Source: Prevotellaceae bacterium (lineage in GTDB: Bacteria; Bacteroidota; Bacteroidia; Bacteroidales; Bacteroidaceae). From it: DNA of 64,000 nucleotides. Under the pieces are notes generated by a model, which saw nothing but the letters and a program-made list of their open reading frames with translations, had not been told where the DNA came from and searched no databases. Shown here one piece after another: positions 8,722 through 18,117 of the stretch (the stretch's first letter is position 1; each line of letters begins with the position of its first letter). The stretch is taken from contig JAQYET010000034.1 in assembly GCA_028723525.1 (NCBI GenBank), positions 62,001 to 126,000 on the forward strand. Direction: 5' to 3'. Both the position numbers and the translations under genes were made by a program.

Positions 8722-10248
8722 ATGCTAACCAAATTGAAAACCATGATAATGAGATTTTTCAATATAGCCTTTGCCGTGGCAATGATGCTGCCACTGACAA
8801 CGGCTTGCACCGATGGCAGTAAAAAAGAACTGGCTGCACTGGTGCGTGAACTTGCCGAAGACGACGCCACCATCGACAGTGACGACTGGCGAAAGATTGC
8901 GGATTTCCTTGATGCCAACAAGGCTCACATGAAGGAATTCTATAAAGACGGCAAGCCTGACGAGGAAGCTGTGAAGGAATATATAAGGAAACTGTTCGCA
9001 AAAGGGAAAGACCGGAAGGAGATTACGTTCTGGGGAAGCGCAGACAAGAGGTTTCTCACGGTGAAGTTCTACCTCGAACGCTCGGGCAGCATGGTGAATT
9101 ACGACTCGCCGCAGACCGCCGGAGAGTTTAAGAAAGCCATAGTGAAAATGCTCAACTCGCTGCCTTCCGACAACGACGACAACGCGATATTCGTGGTGAA
9201 CGACGCGGTGTATAAATACCCTAAGTCGTATAAGGAGTTCATCAAAGACAACAACATATTCAAGACCACGGAAGGTATCGGCAACCCGAAATACACCGAC
9301 TTCGGAATTATACTTGACTCGATACTCAACAAGAACGAGCATAACGAACTGAGCATACTGGTCTCTGACATGATATACTCTACCCGCGACCTCGCCACGG
9401 TGAACAAACAGAAGGTGCTGAACGAGGCGGAGGGCGTGGCAAACGCGATATTCAAAGAGAAGGCAAGGCGCAAGTCGATGCTGATAATGAAAATGTCGGG
9501 GACATACGCGGGGAACTACTATCCCTATAACACCCCGTCAAAAGGCAGCGAATATCACGGCAAACGACCATACTACGTGCTCATCGTGGGCGACAACGAC
9601 GACATTGCTCGACTCACCAACGACCCGCAGTATGCCGCGTTTGCGAAGTTCGGCGAACTGGAAGGCTTCGAGCACAAATACCTTTTCGATGCAAGCGACG
9701 CCTACAAGCCTTACTACACGGTGATGCTGAGGGGCAGAGAAAGCCGCGGAGAGTTCCGACCGGTGAAGGGACAGACGGAGCGCATCACCGCCATTGAAGA
9801 CGTTAAGGCAGACCGTAACTCTGATGACTTGCAGATAGAAGTGGCTGTAAACCTCGGCTCGATGCTCATAGAGGGAGACTATCTCACAAATCCAAAGAAC
9901 TACCTTGTGAAGAGCGACGACCCGATAGAGATAAAGTCGATACACGCTATCAGTGCCGACGACCGCAACCCGAACAACAAGAAATATCTCGACAGAGCCA
10001 CACATATCATCACCTTGAGGATGAACTCGCTGAAACAAGACCAAGACGTGAGCATCAGACTGCTCAACCGACTGCCCGAGTGGATTGCCGAGAGCTCGTC
10101 GGAAGACGATACCAACTTTGCCGCAGCCGACTTCCCCTACACCACTTTCGGACTGAAATACCTGTTGCAGGGAATATACGACAGTTACAGAAAACTGTCT
10201 GACGGCGAACCTTATTACTTTGACTTGAAACTAAAAATGAAGAGATAG
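8722..10248 (+). CDS. vWA-like lipoprotein, first gene of cytoskeletal operon
   Basis: About 508 residues. A hydrophobic leader ends in LPLTTAC, a plausible lipobox with Cys29, so the protein should be lipid-anchored. From about residue 112 it resembles a von Willebrand factor A fold: a beta strand followed by ERSGSM (normally D-x-S-x-S), a Thr in YTDFGIILDSIL and a strand-Asp in ILVSDMIYS, which together would build a MIDAS metal site. The first Asp is replaced by Glu. The C-terminal part is beta-rich and unrecognised. vWA proteins usually mediate metal-dependent protein contacts. It leads an operon with a 3-nt gap to the next gene. An in-frame ATG at 8749 would give a more compact signal peptide. 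Confidence 0.7.
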   Translation: MLTKLKTMIMRFFNIAFAVAMMLPLTTACTDGSKKELAALVRELAEDDATIDSDDWRKIADFLDANKAHMKEFYKDGKPDEEAVKEYIRKLFAKGKDRKEITFWGSADKRFLTVKFYLERSGSMVNYDSPQTAGEFKKAIVKMLNSLPSDNDDNAIFVVNDAVYKYPKSYKEFIKDNNIFKTTEGIGNPKYTDFGIILDSILNKNEHNELSILVSDMIYSTRDLATVNKQKVLNEAEGVANAIFKEKARRKSMLIMKMSGTYAGNYYPYNTPSKGSEYHGKRPYYVLIVGDNDDIARLTNDPQYAAFAKFGELEGFEHKYLFDASDAYKPYYTVMLRGRESRGEFRPVKGQTERITAIEDVKADRNSDDLQIEVAVNLGSMLIEGDYLTNPKNYLVKSDDPIEIKSIHAISADDRNPNNKKYLDRATHIITLRMNSLKQDQDVSIRLLNRLPEWIAESSSEDDTNFAAADFPYTTFGLKYLLQGIYDSYRKLSDGEPYYFDLKLKMKR

Positions 10249-10251
10249 GAA

Positions 10252-10695
10252 ATGAAAAACGGTATTTTTCTTATTGCGGGACTTGTGATTACGGTGCTGT
10301 ACATCTTTTTCTCGATGCAAATCTACGAACTTATGTACTATGAGGCGGAGTTCTCGCAAGCCATGTGTGATGAGAACATGTATCTCGCTGTGGCACTGAT
10401 AACGTCGGGAGTGGCGTGGGCTGTGGCTGCAATCTACTACTATGCCATCAACTCCGTGGGCTTCGCACGCTGGTATCACTGGCTGATATTCCTCGGTATC
10501 GCGGTGCTCTTGGCAGCCATAACAGACTTTGTTTACCCCGACAGCGTGTTCAGCGAATACGATTATGAATACACCCCACAACTTATACATTTCTCGCTTC
10601 TCAACATTATAGTGGAGGCTGTGATTTTCATCGTTGCTTCATACTCTATGAGATGGTGGAGCAGCAACTGCAGACACACTCCAATTCCGCAATGA
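10252..10695 (+). CDS. Small four-helix membrane protein
   Basis: 147 residues with four hydrophobic segments at roughly 4-22, 44-64, 74-94 and 110-130, and short acidic loops (such as SEYDYEY). I recognise no family. It starts 3 nt after the vWA lipoprotein stop and precedes the tubulin-like gene by 54 nt, so it is almost certainly co-transcribed. The context suggests an inner-membrane anchor or adaptor for the soluble tubulin-like and actin-like proteins; that role is inference. Confidence 0.65.
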   Translation: MKNGIFLIAGLVITVLYIFFSMQIYELMYYEAEFSQAMCDENMYLAVALITSGVAWAVAAIYYYAINSVGFARWYHWLIFLGIAVLLAAITDFVYPDSVFSEYDYEYTPQLIHFSLLNIIVEAVIFIVASYSMRWWSSNCRHTPIPQ

Positions 10696-10749
10696 CAGAC
10701 TGCAGAGAACGGGAAAATCAGGAGTTAAGACAAACGTAAAAAAGAAACA

Positions 10750-12294
10750 ATGAGACTATTTCTTTTCCTCGTGGGAGGCACAGGGTCGCGCGTGCTGAAA
10801 CCACTGATAATGCAACTTGCGGCAGGCGTGAGACCGATAGACGAGAACGGAAACGCTATGAAGAACCTCGAAGTGGTGCCGATAATAATGGATCCGCACA
10901 AAGCCAACGAGGACCTTAAACGCACCGACGACCTGCTGCGCTGGTATAAAGACATAAGGAACAGCATCTATGGCGACGTGAGTAGCGACAAGGTGGAGCG
11001 CGGTTTCTTTGCAACGAGGATTTCAACGCTTAGCGACCTGAACCGTGACACGGTGCTCAACGACACGTTTGTGTTCAATCTTGAGAGCATTGCGTCGAAG
11101 GAGTTTCGCGACTTCATCAGTTACAACACTCTCGATAGTGCCAACCAAGCACTGTGCAGCATGCTTTTCAGCGACGAACAACTGAAGACAAAGATGGACA
11201 TCGGCTTCGTGGGAAGTCCCAACATCGGAAGTGTCGCGCTCAACCAGTTTAAGGACTCGGAGGAGTTTAAGCAGTTTGCCAACATCATAAGTGCCGACGA
11301 CCGCGTGTTCATCGTAAGCAGTATCTTCGGCGGAACGGGTGCCGCGGGCTACCCTATAATAGTGAAGAACATACGCAACGCGGTGAACAATACGGCAGTG
11401 GCAAACAAAGGAACGCTCGTTGACGCCAAGATTGGTGCGCTGACGGTGCTGCCTTATTTCAATATAGAGCAGGACAAGAACAGCCAGATAACGATAGCCG
11501 ACTTCATAAGCAAGACGAAATCGGCTCTCGATTACTACCGGGTGAACCTCACCGGGTCGAAAGACGGGACGTCGGGGGCGAGCGTCAACGCTTGCTATTA
11601 CCTCGGCGACGAGGTGGTTTCAAACCCTTACAAGAACGACCCGGGACAGAACGGACAGCGCAACGATGCCCATTTTGTGGAATACGTGGGTGCTACGGCT
11701 ATCCTCGACTTCCTTTCCATGAGCAACGAAAAACTGCGTACGGACAACGGCAGGGTGCGCAATGCGGCGTTCAAGGAATACGGACTGCGCAACGACAAAA
11801 TGGCACTCACGCTGATGGACTTCGGCGAACGCACGCGGTTTGTGGTGAACCGACAGTTGGTAAAGTTCCACCTTGCGTTCATGTACCTCACCTATTCCTT
11901 CGGCGAAGACATCGGAAAAATGGCTTACACCGACGATACCCCCAAGATACAACGCTCGTTCCTGAGCACGTCGGGATATAGTTCGCTGGCAGGAAGTTTC
12001 TTCACCGCATACCGGCAGTGGCTGCAGGAAATGGCGATGAACAAGCGGCAGTTTGCTCCGTTCAACCTATATACACGCGAACTCTACGACTGTCTTTCAG
12101 ACATTGCACCCATAACGGGTTTCCTGAAGAGCCGGATTTCGTACAAGACGATGCAGGAGACGCTCAACAACGAGTCGAAGGAAGCAAGCCGGCAGGCACG
12201 TTACAGCAATGCCAACGTGATGTTCCGACTGATGGATTTGCTGGATAGGGCTACCGATAAAATCATCGACAAGAAGTACAACTCAATAGTGTAG
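10750..12294 (+). CDS. Tubulin/FtsZ-like GTPase (Tubulin_2-type)
   Basis: 514 residues. The N terminus (MRLFLFLVGGTGSRVLKPL) is the first strand-loop-helix of the tubulin/FtsZ fold. At about residues 190-199, SSIFGGTGAAG stands in the place of the tubulin signature (GGGTGTG), which binds the GTP phosphates. The length and the N-terminal GGTGSR resemble the bacterial Tubulin_2 family, distinct from FtsZ and plasmid TubZ. From memory, such proteins were noted in operons with vWA proteins and GTPases and proposed to act in membrane remodelling. Here it sits between a membrane protein and a giant Hsp70/actin-like protein, 3 nt before the latter. Whether it polymerises is unknown. Confidence 0.75.
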   Translation: MRLFLFLVGGTGSRVLKPLIMQLAAGVRPIDENGNAMKNLEVVPIIMDPHKANEDLKRTDDLLRWYKDIRNSIYGDVSSDKVERGFFATRISTLSDLNRDTVLNDTFVFNLESIASKEFRDFISYNTLDSANQALCSMLFSDEQLKTKMDIGFVGSPNIGSVALNQFKDSEEFKQFANIISADDRVFIVSSIFGGTGAAGYPIIVKNIRNAVNNTAVANKGTLVDAKIGALTVLPYFNIEQDKNSQITIADFISKTKSALDYYRVNLTGSKDGTSGASVNACYYLGDEVVSNPYKNDPGQNGQRNDAHFVEYVGATAILDFLSMSNEKLRTDNGRVRNAAFKEYGLRNDKMALTLMDFGERTRFVVNRQLVKFHLAFMYLTYSFGEDIGKMAYTDDTPKIQRSFLSTSGYSSLAGSFFTAYRQWLQEMAMNKRQFAPFNLYTRELYDCLSDIAPITGFLKSRISYKTMQETLNNESKEASRQARYSNANVMFRLMDLLDRATDKIIDKKYNSIV

Positions 12295-12297
12295 GAC

Positions 12298-15200
12298 ATG
12301 GACAACGTACTATCATACAACAGAAAAAGCAACGGCGAGGACTGGTTCTCGCTGACAGGACAGTATAACGAGGACGACATCAAAGCAATAAGAGACCCTA
12401 ACGGCGGACTGGCAGAGAACCCGAAGACGGCAATTCCGAGTCCGTTCGCACAGTTGGACCTTGTGAAGAACGCCTTCGAACACGTGGCAAAAGACCCGCA
12501 ACTGCTGGGCACTCGCATGGACATGCGCCTCGTTTCGCAGGCTCTTGACGTGGCACAGATGTTCTATAACTTTGAGGAAATGAAGTCTATGTACGGGCTG
12601 CAAATCGTGGAGTGGAACATGAAACACCTGCAGTTATTGCTCGAAGACCCTGCCCACAGACTGCTTGGCGAGACGCTGCAGATGTTCATCAGTCAGGACG
12701 CTACGGCATATAATTTCTCGCAAAACATGTCGATACACTTCATCGTGTATGGCAATCAGGTGCTGGGGAGCACGTCGCCGGCATCGCTCTTCATGGCTTC
12801 TCCCAACGCCGCTTGCATGGAACAGATACAGCTGGAGCAAGGGAAAGTGCTCTTCGGAGAGTGGAGAAACCTGTGGGAACGCAACCCTAAGTTCGTGAAG
12901 TATGTGTATGCCACGTTCACCGCATTCCCAGAACTGAAACGTATGTGCAGCGAGGTGAACAATTACCTGATTGAAAACTTCAAGGTAATGGAGCGCATGG
13001 GGCCCGACTATGCGAAGACTCGCAACGAGATTGTAACCGAAATAGGCAATCCGGAAACGGCAGATTATGACAGTGCTTTGAAGGCTCGCGAGTATCTCAA
13101 CCGCAACTACGTGGCTTTCGACAACGGTGTCAACGTGCTCGGTTTCCCGCTTTACCGCTGCCGAGAGGAGGATGTGAACGCTGCGATAGCCGAGAGCGAC
13201 TTCGTGATAGTGCCCTCACAGCCCGACGCATTGGCAGAAACACGCCGACCATTGGTGCTGCAGAACGACCTCAACACGCTGGCAAGCGACCCGTTCATCT
13301 ATGTTACCTACCCGTGGGAGAACTCCACAGTGATAACACCGGAGATGTATCGCGAGCAGGACATCAACAAGCGCATACTGCCATCGACCACACATCAGTA
13401 TCCTTGGCTTACCGACGACGACTTCTTCCTGCCGACAATGATAAAACTCGACTTCCCCATCGACAACGAATGTTTCTTCGATGGGAACATCAAGTCGAAC
13501 AGTCGCGACGTGGACAACAACAGTTTCCTGCTGCCCCTGAAGCCGGTGTTCTTCAAGTATTTCACGATGAAAGACCTCACCACGGGCACCATCGCCGGAC
13601 TGCCTGTGTTCGAAATGCAGCATCTGCGCATAGCCGGACAGGAGGCAGTGAAGGCAATATTGCGCATCAGAGTCCGCAAGACGGAGAAAAACCCGTATAG
13701 TTTCATCACCCTGCAACGCACCTACGTGGAGGCGGCAAACGGCGATCTGACATACGACAGGACAAATAACTACGGTAAGTTCATCAGCGTTTCGTTCTCA
13801 CTCGCCATTTTCCCGTTTGTGAAACGCGCCGACCTGAACCGCTATCACGTGCAGTTGATTGACCGCGCGCTGGGAAATCTCGCCGCAAGCGACCTCTCGC
13901 TCGAGTTCTATCGCAACGGACTGCGTGAGCGTATCGACGAACCTGTGACAAGACAGCGCAGCCTCAAACGGATAAAAAACATGGGGTCCACGTTCTACAG
14001 CATAGATACCGGCTTCGACTTGGTGAACATCGTGGTGAACAACGACCGCGGAGCGCGCATCGCCGAGGGACTCGTGGCACCGCAGTGGATAGAAGGCGAG
14101 GGCGGAACATCGGCATTTACCTTCGCCGTTGACTTCGGAACGACAAATACTCACGTGGAGAGTATGCGCGACGAGCAACTGCCCCAACCGCTGAAAATTG
14201 ATAACGAAAGTCGCGAAAGACTGATAGCAACGCTGTATAACGGCAGCGACAGCACGAAATATCTCTTCGAAATAGTGATGAGACAGGAGTTTATTCCTAA
14301 GGTGTTGGGCGGAGATTACGGCTTCCCGCAGCGCACCGTGCTGTCAGAATGTGAGCGTCTCGACACCGATAAGACAGACCGTATCGAGGCATTGGGCGAT
14401 GCCAACATCCCATTCATCTACGAGAAAGAGAGCATGGGAATAGGAAACAGGATAAAGGCGAACCTGAAATGGAGCACCGAACCGGCAAACAAGAAGCGCA
14501 TATCGTGTTACCTCACCGAACTGGCACTGCTAATAAGGGCAAAGGTGCTGCTCGACGGCGGCGACATGCGCAAGACAAGATTGGTTTGGTTTTATCCTCT
14601 GAGCATGCAACAGGGAAACATAGAGAATATAAAGAGGACTTGGAGCCAAATCATGAAGAGCGTATTCGGGATTGAAGCGACCAATGACAACCTCATACAG
14701 ATGCCCGAGTCTATCGCTCCCTACTACTTCTATAAAACTCACCCCGACCGCTTCAAGGCTGCCGCATCAACGGTGGCAAGCATCGATATCGGTGGAGGAA
14801 CGAGCGACGTGGCAGTATTCCAAGAGAACTCGGCACGCCCCACGCTGCTCACATCATTCCGGTTTGCAGCCAACTCTATCTTCGGCGACGCCTATTCAGA
14901 CGTGCCGCAAGGCGACACTAACCCGATGCTGAAGAAATATGTTGCATACTTCAAGAACCTGTTTGACAACGACGAGGACAAATACGGCGAACTTAACGGC
15001 ATACTCGACGACATCGCGGCGAAGCGGAAAAGTGAGGACATCAACGCCTTCCTCTTCTCTGTGGCCAACAATAAGGAGACTAAAGACAACCCCGTTTTCT
15101 CATACAACGAGCTGCTGAACAACGACTCTGCACGCAAGTTGCTGTTCATCTATTTCTATGTCACGCTGATATACTACGTGGCAAACATGATGAAGAAACG

Positions 15201-15834
15201 CGGATTGCAGAAACCGCGCAACGTGATGTTCAGCGGCACGGGCTCGAAAGTGCTCGACATAGTCGGCTCGCAAGAAGAACTCGACCTGCTAACACAGACA
15301 ATCATAGAGGAGATTTACGGCGAGAAATATGATAGCGGAGCATTTGCTGTGGTGAAAGAGAGGAACCGTCCGAAACAGATTACGTGTCAGGGCGGACTGT
15401 ATCAGGTGCGCGACAGGAGCGGAATGGAACAGGTGAAGGAGGTGAACAGCGAACTCGCCGACTACGACAACACCGTGCGCACAAACTTCTCGCTTATCAA
15501 CCGCGAAAGGATTACATACGCAGACATGGCAGACTCCGCCATAAGACAAGACATTGTGACCGAAGTGGTGGAAGAAGTGAAGCGATACAATGAGTTCTTC
15601 TTAGGCTTCTGCGACCGTATTCACGCAACAGACCGCTTCCTCGTTGACATGAAGAGCATCAACACTTTCCGCGAAACAATCAACAGCGACCTTGAACATC
15701 ACCTCATACAAGGCTGGGAGTCGGCACAGAAAAACAACGACGAAAAGAACGAGAACGACGAGATTGCAGACGTGCTGTTCTTCTATCCCATCGTCGGTTC
15801 GATGCGTTACAACCTGATAGAGAACTTAAAATGA
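12298..15834 (+). CDS. Giant protein with C-terminal Hsp70/actin-like ATPase domain
   Basis: 1178 residues. The last 570 carry actin/Hsp70-superfamily motifs in order: phosphate-1 VDFGTTNTH (about residue 611), phosphate-2 SIDIGGGTSD (about 829) and the adenosine loop MFSGTGSKVLDI (about 976). The first 600 residues are a domain I do not recognise, with no signal peptide and no obvious membrane helix. The family binds and hydrolyses ATP with large conformational changes. The fusion of a long N-terminal region to such an ATPase resembles SrfB-type proteins in overall plan only; I cannot confirm homology. The start codon is 3 nt after the tubulin-like stop, implying tight co-expression and probably a shared complex. 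Confidence 0.75.
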   Translation: MDNVLSYNRKSNGEDWFSLTGQYNEDDIKAIRDPNGGLAENPKTAIPSPFAQLDLVKNAFEHVAKDPQLLGTRMDMRLVSQALDVAQMFYNFEEMKSMYGLQIVEWNMKHLQLLLEDPAHRLLGETLQMFISQDATAYNFSQNMSIHFIVYGNQVLGSTSPASLFMASPNAACMEQIQLEQGKVLFGEWRNLWERNPKFVKYVYATFTAFPELKRMCSEVNNYLIENFKVMERMGPDYAKTRNEIVTEIGNPETADYDSALKAREYLNRNYVAFDNGVNVLGFPLYRCREEDVNAAIAESDFVIVPSQPDALAETRRPLVLQNDLNTLASDPFIYVTYPWENSTVITPEMYREQDINKRILPSTTHQYPWLTDDDFFLPTMIKLDFPIDNECFFDGNIKSNSRDVDNNSFLLPLKPVFFKYFTMKDLTTGTIAGLPVFEMQHLRIAGQEAVKAILRIRVRKTEKNPYSFITLQRTYVEAANGDLTYDRTNNYGKFISVSFSLAIFPFVKRADLNRYHVQLIDRALGNLAASDLSLEFYRNGLRERIDEPVTRQRSLKRIKNMGSTFYSIDTGFDLVNIVVNNDRGARIAEGLVAPQWIEGEGGTSAFTFAVDFGTTNTHVESMRDEQLPQPLKIDNESRERLIATLYNGSDSTKYLFEIVMRQEFIPKVLGGDYGFPQRTVLSECERLDTDKTDRIEALGDANIPFIYEKESMGIGNRIKANLKWSTEPANKKRISCYLTELALLIRAKVLLDGGDMRKTRLVWFYPLSMQQGNIENIKRTWSQIMKSVFGIEATNDNLIQMPESIAPYYFYKTHPDRFKAAASTVASIDIGGGTSDVAVFQENSARPTLLTSFRFAANSIFGDAYSDVPQGDTNPMLKKYVAYFKNLFDNDEDKYGELNGILDDIAAKRKSEDINAFLFSVANNKETKDNPVFSYNELLNNDSARKLLFIYFYVTLIYYVANMMKKRGLQKPRNVMFSGTGSKVLDIVGSQEELDLLTQTIIEEIYGEKYDSGAFAVVKERNRPKQITCQGGLYQVRDRSGMEQVKEVNSELADYDNTVRTNFSLINRERITYADMADSAIRQDIVTEVVEEVKRYNEFFLGFCDRIHATDRFLVDMKSINTFRETINSDLEHHLIQGWESAQKNNDEKNENDEIADVLFFYPIVGSMRYNLIENLK

Positions 15835-15866
15835 TTTCACTTCATATCGCATAAAAGGATAGTTAT

Positions 15867-16559
15867 ATGGAACAGGACAGCCAAAACCTTATATTCCTCA
15901 TCGGGCTTTATGTACTGATGTTCTTCATAATATATTCCGTCGTGGCATGGTTGGGCAAAATCCTTATACGAAAACTTGGCAAAAAGGACAAGCAAACCGG
16001 CGTATATATCACGGCAGAGGAATATGACAAGGAGATAAGTGAACTTGAAAAGAGGATAAAAGAACTTGAAAAGATTATCAGCAAACAAGCCGATAAGGAC
16101 TGCGATTGCGCAGAAGTGGCTGGGAAGAGAGCAGAAAAGAAATCGGTTAAGGCAGTGAAAGCGAACCAATATGACCAATCAGTCGGATTAGACCGACCCG
16201 ACCGGTTAGCCGAACATGACCGGCTTCCACAGTCCGCTCAGCCCTCCCCGCAAACCTACTTCCTCCCTCCCCCCTCCCCCGAAGGCATATTCCATGAGGC
16301 ATTCTCACAGCCTCGTATCGGCAGAACGGTGTATCAAATGACCACCATCGACGGCAACAACGGCACATTCATATTCTACGAAGACCGCGATGCACTCGCA
16401 ACGGCAATAATATCAATATCGCAGATAGTGAAGACTGTGTGCAGGGTGGAGAACAACAAGAACGCTCCGCGCAACATCATCAACGTAAAGGAGGGACAGG
16501 TTGTGCGCGAAGGCAACTCTTGGAGAGTGGCAGAAAAGGCCACCGTGAGGTTTGAATAA
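15867..16559 (+). CDS. Membrane-anchored coiled-coil protein
   Basis: 230 residues. One N-terminal transmembrane helix (about 8-30), a basic KLGKKDKQ stretch, a charged coiled coil at about 46-75 (EISELEKRIKELEKII), a low-complexity Asp/Arg/Pro linker (about 85-125), then a C-terminal globular region of about 90 residues with mixed strands. AAAAGGATAG upstream of the ATG supports the start. I do not recognise the C-terminal domain. Position after the Hsp70-like gene suggests it links the cytosolic machine to the inner membrane; this is inference. Confidence 0.65.
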   Translation: MEQDSQNLIFLIGLYVLMFFIIYSVVAWLGKILIRKLGKKDKQTGVYITAEEYDKEISELEKRIKELEKIISKQADKDCDCAEVAGKRAEKKSVKAVKANQYDQSVGLDRPDRLAEHDRLPQSAQPSPQTYFLPPPSPEGIFHEAFSQPRIGRTVYQMTTIDGNNGTFIFYEDRDALATAIISISQIVKTVCRVENNKNAPRNIINVKEGQVVREGNSWRVAEKATVRFE

Positions 16560-16587
16560 ACGTCGGCACGGCATATAGGTATATATA

Positions 16588-17106
16588 ATGAGAAAGGTAT
16601 CACTGTTCATCATCGCAGCAATCGCCCTCGCGTCGTGCCAGTACAGACCGCGCGGAGGAGGAGAAAGACCGCACCGGAGTAACGACACCGAGAGCGAAAC
16701 GAGACCTGTGCACAGCGGGAAACCGCAGAAAATAAAGATGCAACGCGAGGGAGGAGTAATCGTGATGCCGGCAACCGTGAACGGAGTTCCGATGAAATTC
16801 GTGTTCGACACCGGTGCATCGAGCATCACAATATCGCAGACCGAGGCGCAGTTCCTTGCCAAACAGGGACTGCTCACGGAGAAAGATATAGTGGGAATGG
16901 AGAATTTCCGGACCGCCGACGGGAGCCTTTCCGAAGGCACGGTGATAAGACTGAAGGAAGTGAAAATAGGCAACCATGTCATAACCAACGTGGAAGCGGC
17001 TGTGATAGAGACACAGAACGCACCACTGTTGCTCGGACAAACGGTGCTGTCGAAGTTCGGAAAGGTGTCGCTCGACTACAAAAACGGATACCTGATATTT
17101 GAGTAA
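16588..17106 (+). CDS. Retropepsin-like aspartic protease lipoprotein
   Basis: 172 residues. The signal peptide ends in IALASC (Cys17), a clear lipobox. After a short Arg/Glu-rich linker comes a single clan-AA retropepsin-like domain: strand MPATVNGVPMKFVFDTGASS with catalytic Asp about residue 74, and near the end the hydrophobic-Gly motif APLLLGQTVL that completes the fold. Such domains act as homodimers. It closely resembles the C-terminal domain of the TPR protein at 21154-23202 (shared DTGAS, SEGTVI and QKAPLLLGQ-like blocks), so the two are probably paralogues. A protease in this operon suggests envelope-located processing. Substrate unknown. Confidence 0.8.
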   Translation: MRKVSLFIIAAIALASCQYRPRGGGERPHRSNDTESETRPVHSGKPQKIKMQREGGVIVMPATVNGVPMKFVFDTGASSITISQTEAQFLAKQGLLTEKDIVGMENFRTADGSLSEGTVIRLKEVKIGNHVITNVEAAVIETQNAPLLLGQTVLSKFGKVSLDYKNGYLIFE

Positions 17107-17187
17107 CGGCACGATAACCGCCGTGAAACGGCAGTCACGAGAGCAACGAATGGTTTTTAACGTTTAACCTTTAACACATAGAAAGCA

Positions 17188-18072
17188 GTGCAAGTAAAAT
17201 GCCCACATTGCAGATTTAAATACAACGAGACGCTCACCCCCGCAACAACCGAGGTGCTCTCGGTCTGCCCCAGATGCGGTCATTCTTTCTCGTTTGAAGT
17301 GACAGAAGATGACATCCGCGAGGAACAGACTCCTCCACCGGTGCCCACCAGCTCGCAGGAGATGCCGGAGGCGCAGGATGTTGATGTCCCGCCGGTGCCG
17401 GAATATGCCTCGGTGCAACCGGCAGGAGCCGGTGTGACAAACAGCCATGAGCCTACCGCCACTGTCACTACGGCTTCAAACGTTGTTGCACAAAGCGATG
17501 TAAAAACCGATGATGAAAGACATTCGCCGTTAAACAACCGCGACCGTGCGCCATATTCCCCACAAAAGAACTTCTCACCGCAGCCGGAGACGAGAGGCGG
17601 TTCCACATCTCTCAGCACGCTTCTGCTGTTTATCATCATCTCCATGTTGGGCGCATCGCTCATCTATGGCATGTCAAAAATATTCGGGAAAGACGACAAG
17701 GAAGTGCTCAATGAGAACATTACCGCCGACACAGAGCCGTCGGCAATGACGATAACCTCCACAGGCAACTCCACATTCCGTTTCGAAGGCGACATCATAG
17801 GCACAAAAAAACGACTCCCGATAGTGATGAACCTCACCAAGCGCGGGAACAAGATAGAGGGCAATTACTACTACGTGATGCGCGGAAGCGACACCCAACT
17901 CTCGCTGCATGGAAAGGTGGAGGAGAGTGGCAAAGTAACGATGAGAGAGTATGATATGGAAGGAAACCACACCGGAGACTTCCACGGAACGCTCTATGCC
18001 GACGGAACATTTAAGGGAACGTTCAAGAGTGGCAACAAAAAGAGGTTCCGTTTCGAACTTTCCATGACTTGA
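17188..18072 (+). CDS. Zinc-ribbon / transmembrane protein 1
   Basis: 294 residues from a GTG start. An N-terminal zinc ribbon of MJ0042 type (Cys5, Cys8, Cys27, Cys30: CPHC...CPRCG) is followed by a Pro/Val/Thr-rich linker, one transmembrane helix (about 143-164, TLLLFIIISMLGASLIYGM) and an extracytoplasmic beta-rich domain (about 190-294) with repeated G-x-F/Y strands such as GTLYADGTFKGTFKSG. The layout puts the zinc ribbon in the cytoplasm and the beta domain in the periplasm. The next gene has the same layout, so the pair arose by duplication. Function unknown; a signal- or force-transducing link across the inner membrane is inference. Confidence 0.7.
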   Translation: MQVKCPHCRFKYNETLTPATTEVLSVCPRCGHSFSFEVTEDDIREEQTPPPVPTSSQEMPEAQDVDVPPVPEYASVQPAGAGVTNSHEPTATVTTASNVVAQSDVKTDDERHSPLNNRDRAPYSPQKNFSPQPETRGGSTSLSTLLLFIIISMLGASLIYGMSKIFGKDDKEVLNENITADTEPSAMTITSTGNSTFRFEGDIIGTKKRLPIVMNLTKRGNKIEGNYYYVMRGSDTQLSLHGKVEESGKVTMREYDMEGNHTGDFHGTLYADGTFKGTFKSGNKKRFRFELSMT

Positions 18073-18117
18073 GAAATACATTCATTGAGTTATCTTTAAC
18101 ATATAATACCTTAGATT

